A model generated the notes under the pieces. It was not told where the DNA came from, did not search any database, and saw only the letters and a list, made by a program, of their open reading frames with translations. 46,711 nt of DNA, taken from positions 1 to 46,711 of IMG/VR virus record IMGVR_UViG_3300014325_000020; one strand, given 5' to 3'. How positions within the stretch are numbered: position 1 is the stretch's first letter; each line of letters begins with the position of its first letter. Of this stretch, positions 15,380-23,344 are shown piece by piece. Origin of the DNA: a virus. Position numbers and translations under genes: made by a program.

Positions 15380-16770
15380 TACGGCTTCTTTCGGTGCGAA
15401 CCATCGGGCGCAATGAACTCAGCACCAGATGGCAATGCGTTGAACTCTTCGTCAGAGCTGATCGACACCGGGGCAGCGGCCTTTTCCTTCGCAACGGCCT
15501 CATCCGCCGCTTTAGCCTGCCGCTGGAGCGCCGCCCGCTTATTCGTCGGAGTCGCTGCAATCACCTGATCCCAGGTAGGCAAGTACTTTTGTGCCTTCTC
15601 CAGATTTTCCTGCGCCTGTTCCAACTGCGCGGGAGTGGCTCCCGACATTTTCAGGTCACGGATGTTGTTCTCCATGTACTGACGCATCCGGGCACCCTTA
15701 GCCATGACGGTTGCGCCGTCGTCGCCCTGAACAGGAATGATCGACTTTTCGATAGCTGCGAGCACGGGCGCAGTAACCGGCCGGCCTTGACTAGACATCG
15801 TAGCGATAGATTTTGCCATGCCACCGAAGGTAGTCCCGAGAACCTGCGTTTCGGTTGGCGTCAACTTACGGGCCATGAATGCACGAGTGGCGTCCGACGT
15901 GGAGGAGCCAGGTTTCATGATCCCGGTAAACGCCGAGCTAACGCCAGTCGGATCGAGCTTCTGCCAGTTCTCAATTTCGGTCGCGACTTCGTTGGATGCG
16001 CCGGTTTGAGCGTTGTTGTACCGGAAGTTGATTGCGCCACCAGCGCCCGCACCTGAGCCGCCACCATTGGCGGCTTGAGCGGCGAATTTGGCACCCTCTT
16101 TTTCGTTGCGAGTCTGAATAGTCTTCTCGGTGTTGATCTTTTCCTTATCCAGTGCGGCAGCGGCAGCGTCACGTTGCGCCTCAGCATTTGCCCGAATCTG
16201 ATCCGTCTTCGCTTTCATCTGCTCGCTGATGATCTTTGCTCGATCAAGCGCGCTGATCGAGATATCCTCAAATCGCTTATCCATGCCTGGCGTGAACTGC
16301 TTGAACGGTAGGTCTTCGCCGTAAGCTTGCTTGTAGGCTTGACGACGAGCGTCCAGGTCTTGTTGCGATGAAACTCCAGACAGGAACGATGCCTGCTGGG
16401 CGAACTTCATTTGCTTGTTCTTGATGTCCTCTTGGACTGCCTTCTGACCGTCCGCCAGCGCCTTGGCCTCTTGATCGGACGCCTTTGACCAAACGCCAAT
16501 CATCTTATCGGCATCAGCAAAGTCACCCGTCTTAATCGCGGAGTCGGCAGCAGCAGCAATCTTGTCGTGCCACGAGGCGCCAGGATTTTGCTGCGCTTGC
16601 TGGCTCATGGCCTGCATAAACTGATCCGCCCGCTGCGCCGTTTTCTGAGCCTGCGCATTTTCAAGCTGAATGCCTTGCGTCAGGGCCTGCGCTTGGGCGA
16701 GCTTCTGCGCCGCCATGGCGCGGTCGTTGGCCTGAGCGTAGTAGTCCGGGAACTGGATTCCATCAGCCAT
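15379..16770 (-). CDS. Ejection (internal virion) protein
   Basis: A 463-residue, Gln/Ala/Lys-rich, almost entirely helical protein (MADGIQFPDYYAQANDRAMAA...). Long runs such as QALTQGIQLENAQAQKTAQ are typical of injection proteins. The middle contains a Gly-rich break (AANGGGSGAGAGG). It lies between the short Gly-rich ejection protein and the 826-residue one, with one base of overlap to the latter. It is probably released from the capsid into the host at infection, as with P22 gp20. Confidence 0.78.
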   Translation of the reverse strand: MADGIQFPDYYAQANDRAMAAQKLAQAQALTQGIQLENAQAQKTAQRADQFMQAMSQQAQQNPGASWHDKIAAAADSAIKTGDFADADKMIGVWSKASDQEAKALADGQKAVQEDIKNKQMKFAQQASFLSGVSSQQDLDARRQAYKQAYGEDLPFKQFTPGMDKRFEDISISALDRAKIISEQMKAKTDQIRANAEAQRDAAAAALDKEKINTEKTIQTRNEKEGAKFAAQAANGGGSGAGAGGAINFRYNNAQTGASNEVATEIENWQKLDPTGVSSAFTGIMKPGSSTSDATRAFMARKLTPTETQVLGTTFGGMAKSIATMSSQGRPVTAPVLAAIEKSIIPVQGDDGATVMAKGARMRQYMENNIRDLKMSGATPAQLEQAQENLEKAQKYLPTWDQVIAATPTNKRAALQRQAKAADEAVAKEKAAAPVSISSDEEFNALPSGAEFIAPDGSHRKKP

Positions 16771-16773
16771 GAT

Positions 16774-17376
16774 TTAACCTCCGAACAGCGAGCCCAAGCC
16801 GCTCAGAAAACCACCACCGCCACTAGAACCACCAAAAAGACTACCAACGATCCCCGCACCGCCACTGAATAGGCTATTGAGGCCACTCTGGTTACTTGAT
16901 GCGCTAGAGGTTTGCGATGCATACGTCTGGTTCGGATTGATCCACGCACCTGCGAGGTTGGCTAGCATGGTTTCTTGATTGTTCAGATACTGCGACGTAT
17001 ATGCATCGGCCGTATTGCTGATTGTGCCGGCCATTGTTCCGCCACCAATCAAGCCTTGTGATGCTAGTTGGTGTTGAACAGCATTCGTTGCCTGTCCCAG
17101 TCCAGCCTGAAAACCCTTATCCGAAGTCACGCTTGATGGATCACTGATTAGACTAGCAAGCTGAGATGCGTAGGCAGGACGATACGCGTTGAATGCATTA
17201 GCATTCGTCAGCGTAGAGTTATTTTTGTTGTTCTGCAGCAGTCCAGTAACACCGCTCAGGAGTGAGCCCCAGTCAGTTGCCGAACCAATACCGCCGCCGG
17301 ACGACCCGCCGGAAGCCCAAGATGCTCCCGAGAAGTTATCCCCGAACGTGCCAGTAGTAGTGTCAAGAGCGCTCAT
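16774..17376 (-). CDS. Gly/Ser-rich ejection protein
   Basis: A 200-residue protein. Its centre (YRPAYASQLASLISDPSSVTS...GFQAGLGQATNAVQHQLASQGL) is the conserved part of many podovirus DNA-transfer proteins. Both termini are Gly/Ser-rich and hydrophobic, ending FLSGLGSLFGG, which suggests membrane interaction after release. It is the second of four consecutive internal-protein genes. A P22 gp7-like role is inferred. Confidence 0.75.
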   Translation of the reverse strand: MSALDTTTGTFGDNFSGASWASGGSSGGGIGSATDWGSLLSGVTGLLQNNKNNSTLTNANAFNAYRPAYASQLASLISDPSSVTSDKGFQAGLGQATNAVQHQLASQGLIGGGTMAGTISNTADAYTSQYLNNQETMLANLAGAWINPNQTYASQTSSASSNQSGLNSLFSGGAGIVGSLFGGSSGGGGFLSGLGSLFGG

Positions 17377-17378
17377 GA

Positions 17379-18104
17379 TTAGCCCATTCCATTCAGGAGC
17401 ATAGCAGAGTAGTTCGGCGATGCGAGAGTTACTGGAGTGTTGGTGTCTGAGGTTTTAACCGAGCCCGGGCCGAAATTGAAGAGGCTAGTAAAGTAATCCG
17501 GAGAATCTCCCCAGCCCGAGCCGCCACTAGAAGGCGCCGAACCACCAGAAAAGGTTCCGGTACTGCTGGCAGAATTTACCGATGAGGACGATCCTCCGAG
17601 TAGACCCCCCAATCCTTTGAACCAACTGTTGTAGTCGCTCAAATCCATTGCGCCACCACTCTGAGAACTCGTAGAGCTTCCGCCTGTTGCTTGATCGTAC
17701 AGCCCCAGTAGCGCCGAAGTTTCGGCAGTCGTCTTGCCCTCAGTCGCCGAGGTTCCGTCAAGCTTTTCAGCGCCCTGAGCGAACAGACTTCCAAGTCCAC
17801 CAGACGAACCGAAATATCCACCCGCCTCGTATCCAGCGATAGCGTTGGCAATTCCGCCCATTGTTTCGGCCGGTTTGACATTCACCCCCTGTTGAGCGGA
17901 TTCATTGAACTGCTGTTGAGTCTCTCCTCCGAGTTGACCAACCATCGGAGTAAATTTCTGCCCAGTGATTCCACCCCAGATTTTTGAAGACAAAGGATCA
18001 GCAGCGCCCAGCAGCAACTGCTCAGCGTTCTTGCCGCTGAAGTCACTGAAGAGGTTACCGATATGGCTAACCTCGTTGCCTAGCAAACTGCCAATCCAAC
18101 TCAT
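17379..18104 (-). CDS. Gly/Ser-rich internal virion protein
   Basis: A 241-residue protein starting MSWIGSLLGNEVSHIGNLF, with a long low-complexity Gly/Ser/Thr region (LLGGSSSSVNSASSTGTFSG). It is two bases from the next ejection gene. Its composition and position mark it as another injected or internal protein. No enzymatic motif was found. Confidence 0.72.
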   Translation of the reverse strand: MSWIGSLLGNEVSHIGNLFSDFSGKNAEQLLLGAADPLSSKIWGGITGQKFTPMVGQLGGETQQQFNESAQQGVNVKPAETMGGIANAIAGYEAGGYFGSSGGLGSLFAQGAEKLDGTSATEGKTTAETSALLGLYDQATGGSSTSSQSGGAMDLSDYNSWFKGLGGLLGGSSSSVNSASSTGTFSGGSAPSSGGSGWGDSPDYFTSLFNFGPGSVKTSDTNTPVTLASPNYSAMLLNGMG

Positions 18105-18472
18105 CGCACCACCACCGTAATAGTCGGAGCCACCGCATAGGTCACGCGCAAAGAATCCAGGGGTGACAACGCGAACATTCCCGCCGTCACCCCGATATCA
18201 ATGAATGATCCACCGTTACGTGAGAATTCTATCTTGCTGACAGTTCCGCCCTGCACTATTTCTGATTGGTCGTTGACGGTGTTATTGGTATAGGTATAGG
18301 GGCTGGCTGTTACCGTTTGAGCGGAGGGCGCGACTAGCCGCTGCTGAAAGTTCAAAACTTGCGTAATCTGAAGAAGAAATCTAGAAAACTCAACAGTCGG
18401 AACATCGCCTTTTCTTGTAAATACCTGGTCAAAGTTAAAACCCTTGACTCTTCCTTGCGGTTGGGTGCTCAT
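18101..18472 (-). CDS. Small virion protein
   Basis: A 123-residue, beta-rich protein (MSTQPQGRVKGFNFDQVFTRKG...) ending in a strand-rich segment with TITVVVR. It is placed between the gp10-like tail protein and the ejection block, overlapping both by four bases. Such position suggests a small tail or knob component; no family is recognised. Confidence 0.68.
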   Translation of the reverse strand: MSTQPQGRVKGFNFDQVFTRKGDVPTVEFSRFLLQITQVLNFQQRLVAPSAQTVTASPYTYTNNTVNDQSEIVQGGTVSKIEFSRNGGSFIDIGVTAGMFALSPLDSLRVTYAVAPTITVVVR

Positions 18473-19950
18473 ATATCACCCAATGCAATCAATAGCTCCA
18501 GCCGAGATAATCGGATTGGATCGCTACCGGAGTATTCAATCTCATATGCTCTCTTGGAGAACGTGCCCTGCAATCCTGGTAGCATCGGAACAGGCTTCGA
18601 TAGGTCGATTCCACGCCATGCTGACCACGTTTGGTAGTCATCGTCAGACCAGCGAATTCTCAAGGCACTAGCTGATTTCTGATCCGCCTTGATACGAAGG
18701 CCAGAAACCATCTTCCTCAGCGAGGTTCCTGCTTCGAAGTTATCCGTTCGAAGTCTCATGGAGACAGGTAGATGAACGGTCGAAGATGAACTATCGACAT
18801 TAACAGAATCATCAATCAAATAAACGTTTCCGGTGCTAAACAAAACATTGGTTTGGTCTGCAAAAGGATCATTTGCAGATGCCACCGGGTAATGATGGAA
18901 AAAACCGGCTGCATTACTTGGTATCAATGGCGTGTTAAAGACAGACCATTCCCCAGAACCCAAGTTATAAGCGAGCATTACCGTGGAAACAACGTTGTTC
19001 AGTGCCTGTATATAACTAAGGCAATAGAATTTGTTTCCGCCCATCGTGCATGAGAATGCGGCGACCTGGAATAAATCATTGTTCGATGCGGCCCCATTAA
19101 TCGACAATAATCGATTTATTTGGGGTGTAGAAATCGGAACCGGATTGAATTGGTTCATTCGAATGACCGAATTTAATCCAGAACTGGACGTGCCAACCCA
19201 AAATATATCGTCGTCAATCGTGACGATTGTTTTGGGCGTAGTACATCCCCATTTGATATTTATCTGTTGAACCGGCAAAAGTGGACTACCGATACCGTTA
19301 TTTCCAGCATCGTAGAATACTTCAATTGCGTACGTTTTGAAGACAAGAACCTCGTTCAGATATTTTCTGATCGCAAACGGTTTTCCTACAGTTCCCCACG
19401 CATTGATTACGTTGGTTGAACTCCACGCAGAAAAATCATTTTGATTTTTTGATCCCCAAACCGATCCATTTACATCAAGTACGTACAGATATCCATTTAA
19501 ATAAGCTGACCCATTTAGAGTGGAACTAGGATAAGCTGCATCGATAATCTTGGTGAATACTGCTCCCGTGTAGTACGCTCCGGAATTTCCATTGGAAACA
19601 TAGAAAGAAGAGGATGCGGGCAACGCTGTCGATTGATCAAACCAACTATCACCGCTGCTAATCGGCCAGGTGTAAACCAAACTGCCATTTTGGTAGACCG
19701 AGTTCTGGAAGGACACGAAGTTTCCAACACCGTTGGCACCCGCAGCCATGATCGCCTGACCTAGACCAGCTCCCGTATTACTCAATGCAGATACCCACGT
19801 CAAGCCAGCTCGCCGACGTGTCCATAGTGCACCAGCTTCGTCTTTTTCCAGATAGCCATTCGTCAACAGACCATCAATAGACGAGTCTGTATATCGCTGG
19901 TCAACAGACGCAGCGAGCGGAACAACTTTCCATTCAGCGGAATTTGCCAC
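18469..19950 (-). CDS. P22 gp10-like tail adaptor / DNA stabilisation protein
   Basis: A 493-residue beta-rich protein. I use the GTG at 19950: the preceding in-frame residues lie inside the neighbouring gene, and the family begins close to the RYTDSSIDGLLTNGYLEKDE region, where homologues carry a similar ...NGYAEKD...RPGL stretch. The body has repeated Tyr/Trp/Asp-rich strands (YLNGYLYVLDVNGSVWGS, DIFWVGTSSSGLNS) consistent with the beta-propeller of gp10, which plugs the portal vertex and connects to the tail. The length is close to P22 gp10. It overlaps the gp4-like gene upstream by 17 bases. The gene is visibly richer in A and T than its neighbours. Confidence 0.75.
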   Translation of the reverse strand: MANSAEWKVVPLAASVDQRYTDSSIDGLLTNGYLEKDEAGALWTRRRAGLTWVSALSNTGAGLGQAIMAAGANGVGNFVSFQNSVYQNGSLVYTWPISSGDSWFDQSTALPASSSFYVSNGNSGAYYTGAVFTKIIDAAYPSSTLNGSAYLNGYLYVLDVNGSVWGSKNQNDFSAWSSTNVINAWGTVGKPFAIRKYLNEVLVFKTYAIEVFYDAGNNGIGSPLLPVQQINIKWGCTTPKTIVTIDDDIFWVGTSSSGLNSVIRMNQFNPVPISTPQINRLLSINGAASNNDLFQVAAFSCTMGGNKFYCLSYIQALNNVVSTVMLAYNLGSGEWSVFNTPLIPSNAAGFFHHYPVASANDPFADQTNVLFSTGNVYLIDDSVNVDSSSSTVHLPVSMRLRTDNFEAGTSLRKMVSGLRIKADQKSASALRIRWSDDDYQTWSAWRGIDLSKPVPMLPGLQGTFSKRAYEIEYSGSDPIRLSRLELLIALGDI

Positions 19951-20638
19951 CGGAATACTGCCCTTGAGGATCTGGTGAGAACGTGATCGGAACGCCTTCG
20001 GTATCCCAGCCTTCAAGGGCTTCGCGGTACATCGAAGCGCGTTGCTGGCAGCGAGAAACGATGGCGGATGGCTGGCCCGTACACACTTCGTCGGCAAGGC
20101 CCCATTTCAGACCGAGCATCCATTCGACTGGAAAATCAACCGTGTCTAGCAAACTCACTGCATTGCCTACTTGGCCCTGAATGACCAAATGCAACGTATT
20201 TTGGACTTCGCTTGCATCTGGAAGTTGCCACGTGTTCACACCCAGATAATCGCGCTGGTGATCCACAAAAATATCGTTGATCTGGCCCTGCTGGTTGACC
20301 TGGGAGAGTCGCGACCACTCTTCCCACGAAATCTGATTGACCGGTCGTTTCGTTCCACCGCTGGTGACGAGCACATACGACTCGCACACACGCAACGGCT
20401 TAATCATCGGAACGTTCTGACCCAGACCGAGTTTGTAAAGACCTTGTCCAAGCACCAACGGAATCGATAGGTCTTGCCGAGTCCAGAGTTTCAGCCCCTG
20501 CGTTTGCCACAGGTTAATCAGATCGTTGTATCTAAGCAAGTAGTCGTTCAGAGACTCACTGTCGAGCGACTGCCCAATACCAATGATGCCGGCATTTTGC
20601 GCGGCACCATTCAAAATTGATTGAACAGTAGTCGTCAT
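19934..20638 (-). CDS. P22 gp4-like head-tail adaptor
   Basis: A 234-residue protein. Its start (TTTVQSILNGAAQNAGIIGIGQ) and the following helix with DYLLRYNDLINLWQTQGLKLW match the gp4/connector family, where helices in the N-terminal part dock under the portal. The middle is beta-rich. The C-terminal region (VEWMLGLKWGLADEVC...CQQRASMYREAL) is the typical closing helix set. It is followed by the gp10-like gene, the same order as the P22 stabilisation genes. Confidence 0.8.
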   Translation of the reverse strand: MTTTVQSILNGAAQNAGIIGIGQSLDSESLNDYLLRYNDLINLWQTQGLKLWTRQDLSIPLVLGQGLYKLGLGQNVPMIKPLRVCESYVLVTSGGTKRPVNQISWEEWSRLSQVNQQGQINDIFVDHQRDYLGVNTWQLPDASEVQNTLHLVIQGQVGNAVSLLDTVDFPVEWMLGLKWGLADEVCTGQPSAIVSRCQQRASMYREALEGWDTEGVPITFSPDPQGQYSGGKFR

Positions 20639-20639
20639 A

Positions 20640-20882
20640 TCAATGCTTGCCAGTGATTAGACCTGCCCATGCAGCAATCAGAGCTGCCGCAGAAGCAAAC
20701 GAACCGCCAATCCACATCATGGTTCGCCAACCGCCTTTTGCTTCAGAAAGCTGGGTCATGATCGTATCCAATTTAGCAGATTGCTCTTTGTTGACCTGCT
20801 TCATGTCTGCTAGTGTAGCGGTGACTGCCTCCATCTCTTTCTTGAGGACACCGACATCAACAGCGAGTTGAGTTTCCGACAT
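20640..20882 (-). CDS. Coiled-coil membrane protein, XhlA/holin-like
   Basis: An 80-residue protein. The start ATG at 20882 lies one base beyond the tailspike stop and follows CAGGAACTTGAT; the longer upstream reading would overlap the tailspike. Residues 5-45 are a coiled coil (LKKEMEAVTATLADMKQVNK...). After GGWRTMMW comes a hydrophobic helix (IGGSFASAAALIAAWAGLI) and a short basic end. Coiled coil plus C-terminal membrane helix is the XhlA-like layout of some holin partners. It could also anchor or chaperone a tail component, since it sits among tail genes away from the endolysin. Confidence 0.65.
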   Translation of the reverse strand: MSETQLAVDVGVLKKEMEAVTATLADMKQVNKEQSAKLDTIMTQLSEAKGGWRTMMWIGGSFASAAALIAAWAGLITGKH

Positions 20883-20883
20883 A

Positions 20884-22698
20884 TCAAGTTCCTGTTTCGG
20901 CGTAAAAGTCAAAATTCACCGTGGCTGCCGCAGTAGGAACGGAAACGCAAATAGTCCCGTTCAAAACAACGCCAGCTTGACTCGTTGCTCCACCTGGTGC
21001 CGTTCCAAATCCACCAGCACTCGTCAGTAATCCTGGGATAGCTCGGCTCGGAGTTTGCCAAATCAGCATTTTGTCCAAGAATGTGCTGCCCGATCCAGTG
21101 AATTGATAATCAATCGCATAAATGGCTTCTTCTGCTGCGGAATAATTCACGCTGCCAGAGGCTTGCGTATTACCTTTGGTGATAACTCGCCAAACCGTAG
21201 ATGCCCCCCAATAGGGTAGAACTATTTGCTGCACAGTCCCGCTTGCGGAATAAAATCCAACTCCAGTAACTCCCTTAATACTTATCTTTGGAACATCAGT
21301 ATTGTTGAAAACAAAACGCGTAATCGGCGTATTGATAATGGCGCCGCCGTTCAATTTCAACTGTGTCAAGCCTGTCGCCACGGTAAACATCGCGCCATAC
21401 GTCGTTGAATTCCACGAGCCACCGAGTAGATTCCTATATTGCGTGTTCTCGAAATCGTAAGTGCTCGTCCCACTCGCCGGCATCGACAGCACCGACGCCG
21501 TCGTGCTAGACGTGTAGCCACTCGTGGTCGGCGCGCCGTCGAAGACCGTGCCATTGAACATCAACACGTTGTTTGTGCCGGTGTTGTGATTGATGGCGGG
21601 GCCAGCCATGTTACGGAAACTGCCACCGTTCCACTGTGCATCGCTGTTGTTGGCTTGCCAATTAACGAATCCGGTGAACGTCGAATACTGTGTATTCATC
21701 GTGAAGTTCACGTTCGAGTGATTCAGGTTGTGAAGCGCAGTTCCCTGCATCAACTCGGCGGCGAATTGCGCGTATTCGATGATGCCATTTGAAATCGCGA
21801 TGTCGTGCGACGACCCGGAAAACGAAATTCCGTAATTCGGAAGGTACAAATCGAAGTTTGTGATCTGGATGTTCTGCGCGCCGTTCAGTACGATGGCGGA
21901 CAAAGATTGATCGATTTGGATTCCGGAGATGACACCATCCGCGCCCGTGACATTGATCCCGATCCCGGGGAACGTCAAGAACATATCGGAGATTTCGAAA
22001 CCCGCCGCGCTCGTCGTGATGACCGCCGCCGAACCGCCGCCGCCAGAAGTCCAGAGATTTTGAATCTTGACCGGCGAGCCACCAGCATCCGGGCCGCTGG
22101 AACTGTTGCCGAGAACGAAGTTGTTCGTCGATGCAGGCGTGCCTACTAGATTAATGAACGTACCCCACCCGACACCGCGCAACGTTTCACCCTTGCGCAC
22201 ATACACCGTGCCGTTGATGAGATATCCGGGTGGCGAATTCGGCACTTCGATGGTGTATTGCAGCGCTGCTGAGAATGTCGCTGTCGATTGAGTCGCTGCA
22301 TTGAACGCTGCCGTATCGTCATGCGTGTTGTCGCCGTAGGCGCCGCACTGCTTTACGTTCACGGTGTTGGTGTAGTTCAACCCCCAAACCGCGCCGTCGC
22401 TGGCGATGATGGTCAAGCAACCGTCGTCGGTGAAACCCGCCGAGGTCGTCGACTTGATGTAGTAATTCGCACCACCACCGTCGCCATTTGTTCGATAGCC
22501 CAATGTCTGGACATTATTTCCAAACAGATGATTGAAATTTCTTAGGGCGGCAACGTTCAGGACGTTTTTTGTCAGCGTGGCTGAACCCAATCCCGTGACT
22601 GTTCCGTTAATCGCTAGATTATTTACGGTGAACGTCTGTGCACTCGCAAACGAACTAATCGCGATAAGCAAAAGGAAAAGGTACTTTTTGAAATTCAT
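20884..22698 (-). CDS. Beta-helix tailspike with signal peptide
   Basis: A 604-residue protein. Residues 1-20 (MNFKKYLFLLLIAISSFASA) form a clear Sec signal peptide. Residues 114-135 (KQCGAYGDNTHDDTAAFNAA) are the hallmark of pectate-lyase-fold tailspikes (GA-GD-x-DDT-A). The following 300 residues have the Asn/Gly/Ile ladder of a right-handed beta-helix. The end is a small beta-sandwich-like domain. Such spikes bind or cleave surface polysaccharide. The signal peptide is not expected on a particle component and raises the possibility of export from the infected cell. It overlaps the preceding gene by four bases. Confidence 0.82.
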   Translation of the reverse strand: MNFKKYLFLLLIAISSFASAQTFTVNNLAINGTVTGLGSATLTKNVLNVAALRNFNHLFGNNVQTLGYRTNGDGGGANYYIKSTTSAGFTDDGCLTIIASDGAVWGLNYTNTVNVKQCGAYGDNTHDDTAAFNAATQSTATFSAALQYTIEVPNSPPGYLINGTVYVRKGETLRGVGWGTFINLVGTPASTNNFVLGNSSSGPDAGGSPVKIQNLWTSGGGGSAAVITTSAAGFEISDMFLTFPGIGINVTGADGVISGIQIDQSLSAIVLNGAQNIQITNFDLYLPNYGISFSGSSHDIAISNGIIEYAQFAAELMQGTALHNLNHSNVNFTMNTQYSTFTGFVNWQANNSDAQWNGGSFRNMAGPAINHNTGTNNVLMFNGTVFDGAPTTSGYTSSTTASVLSMPASGTSTYDFENTQYRNLLGGSWNSTTYGAMFTVATGLTQLKLNGGAIINTPITRFVFNNTDVPKISIKGVTGVGFYSASGTVQQIVLPYWGASTVWRVITKGNTQASGSVNYSAAEEAIYAIDYQFTGSGSTFLDKMLIWQTPSRAIPGLLTSAGGFGTAPGGATSQAGVVLNGTICVSVPTAAATVNFDFYAETGT

Positions 22699-23018
22699 AC
22701 TGCGACTCCTGCCGCGTTAATCCAAATAGCTGGCGAAACCTGAGTGCACCAGATCGGCTGACCGAGCGTTGTGTCTACGTAAAACTGATATAGCTTCGGA
22801 ACGGCAGGTCTGTTAGCAGTCGTTCCGCCACTTGGTGCTGGAGATGCCTGAATTGCAGCACCAATAGACCCAGCAGCGTATGGAACTGCTGGGCCAAAAC
22901 CAATGCAGCCAGCGCCCTTGGTGGCTGTCGATTGATCCCCGAGAATGTCATCGAAAACCTGTAGCGGCTCAATAGGAGCAGCCAAGTTTCCAAAATTTGA
23001 CAGTCCAAGCGTACTCAT
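22695..23018 (-). CDS. Small virion or appendage protein
   Basis: A 107-residue protein with an N-terminal part rich in Gly/Ala/Pro (CIGFGPAVPYAAGSIGAAIQASP) and a C-terminal strand set (YQFYVDTTLGQPIWCTQVSP). The last motif, with YvDttlgqPiWc, is often seen at the ends of phage structural proteins of the receptor-binding region. It lies between two tailspike genes. The role is inferred from position. Confidence 0.66.
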   Translation of the reverse strand: MSTLGLSNFGNLAAPIEPLQVFDDILGDQSTATKGAGCIGFGPAVPYAAGSIGAAIQASPAPSGGTTANRPAVPKLYQFYVDTTLGQPIWCTQVSPAIWINAAGVAV

Positions 23019-23020
23019 AT

Positions 23021-23341
23021 TCAGTCTCCTGGGGCTCCAGTGAACTGAACAAGTTGGTTCTTGTTGTTCACAAACTGCACGAATTGTAGTTTGTTATTGA
23101 TGAAGCCAACTGGCGCAACGACAAACAAATCGGCTGGATTCTGAGCCCAGGGAACCTCTGGACGCTCACGAATACTTCGAACGAAATCCTGAGGCTGACG
23201 AGCCTCCCAGTCATCGGGGCAGACGTAATATCCCTGCCACTGCTTGCGGAGCTGCGATGCCTTGAATTTCCCACCGCACCGAGCGCAGTAGGCATTCCAA
23301 TCACCTCCTGTGTAGAAGTCGGGTTGATTCTTGGTGGACAT
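23021..23341 (-). CDS. Small zinc-ribbon protein in tailspike cluster
   Basis: A 106-residue protein. Residues 18-45 contain CARCGGKFKASQ...YYVCPDDWE, a treble-clef-like CxxC plus a third cysteine and acidic residues. The C-terminal half (FVVAPVGFINNKLQFVQFVN) is a short repeat-like strand region. Genes of this type occur between portal/tail genes of other podoviruses; I know of no function. It could help assembly of the neighbouring spike. Confidence 0.68.
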   Translation of the reverse strand: MSTKNQPDFYTGGDWNAYCARCGGKFKASQLRKQWQGYYVCPDDWEARQPQDFVRSIRERPEVPWAQNPADLFVVAPVGFINNKLQFVQFVNNKNQLVQFTGAPGD

Positions 23342-23344
23342 GGT

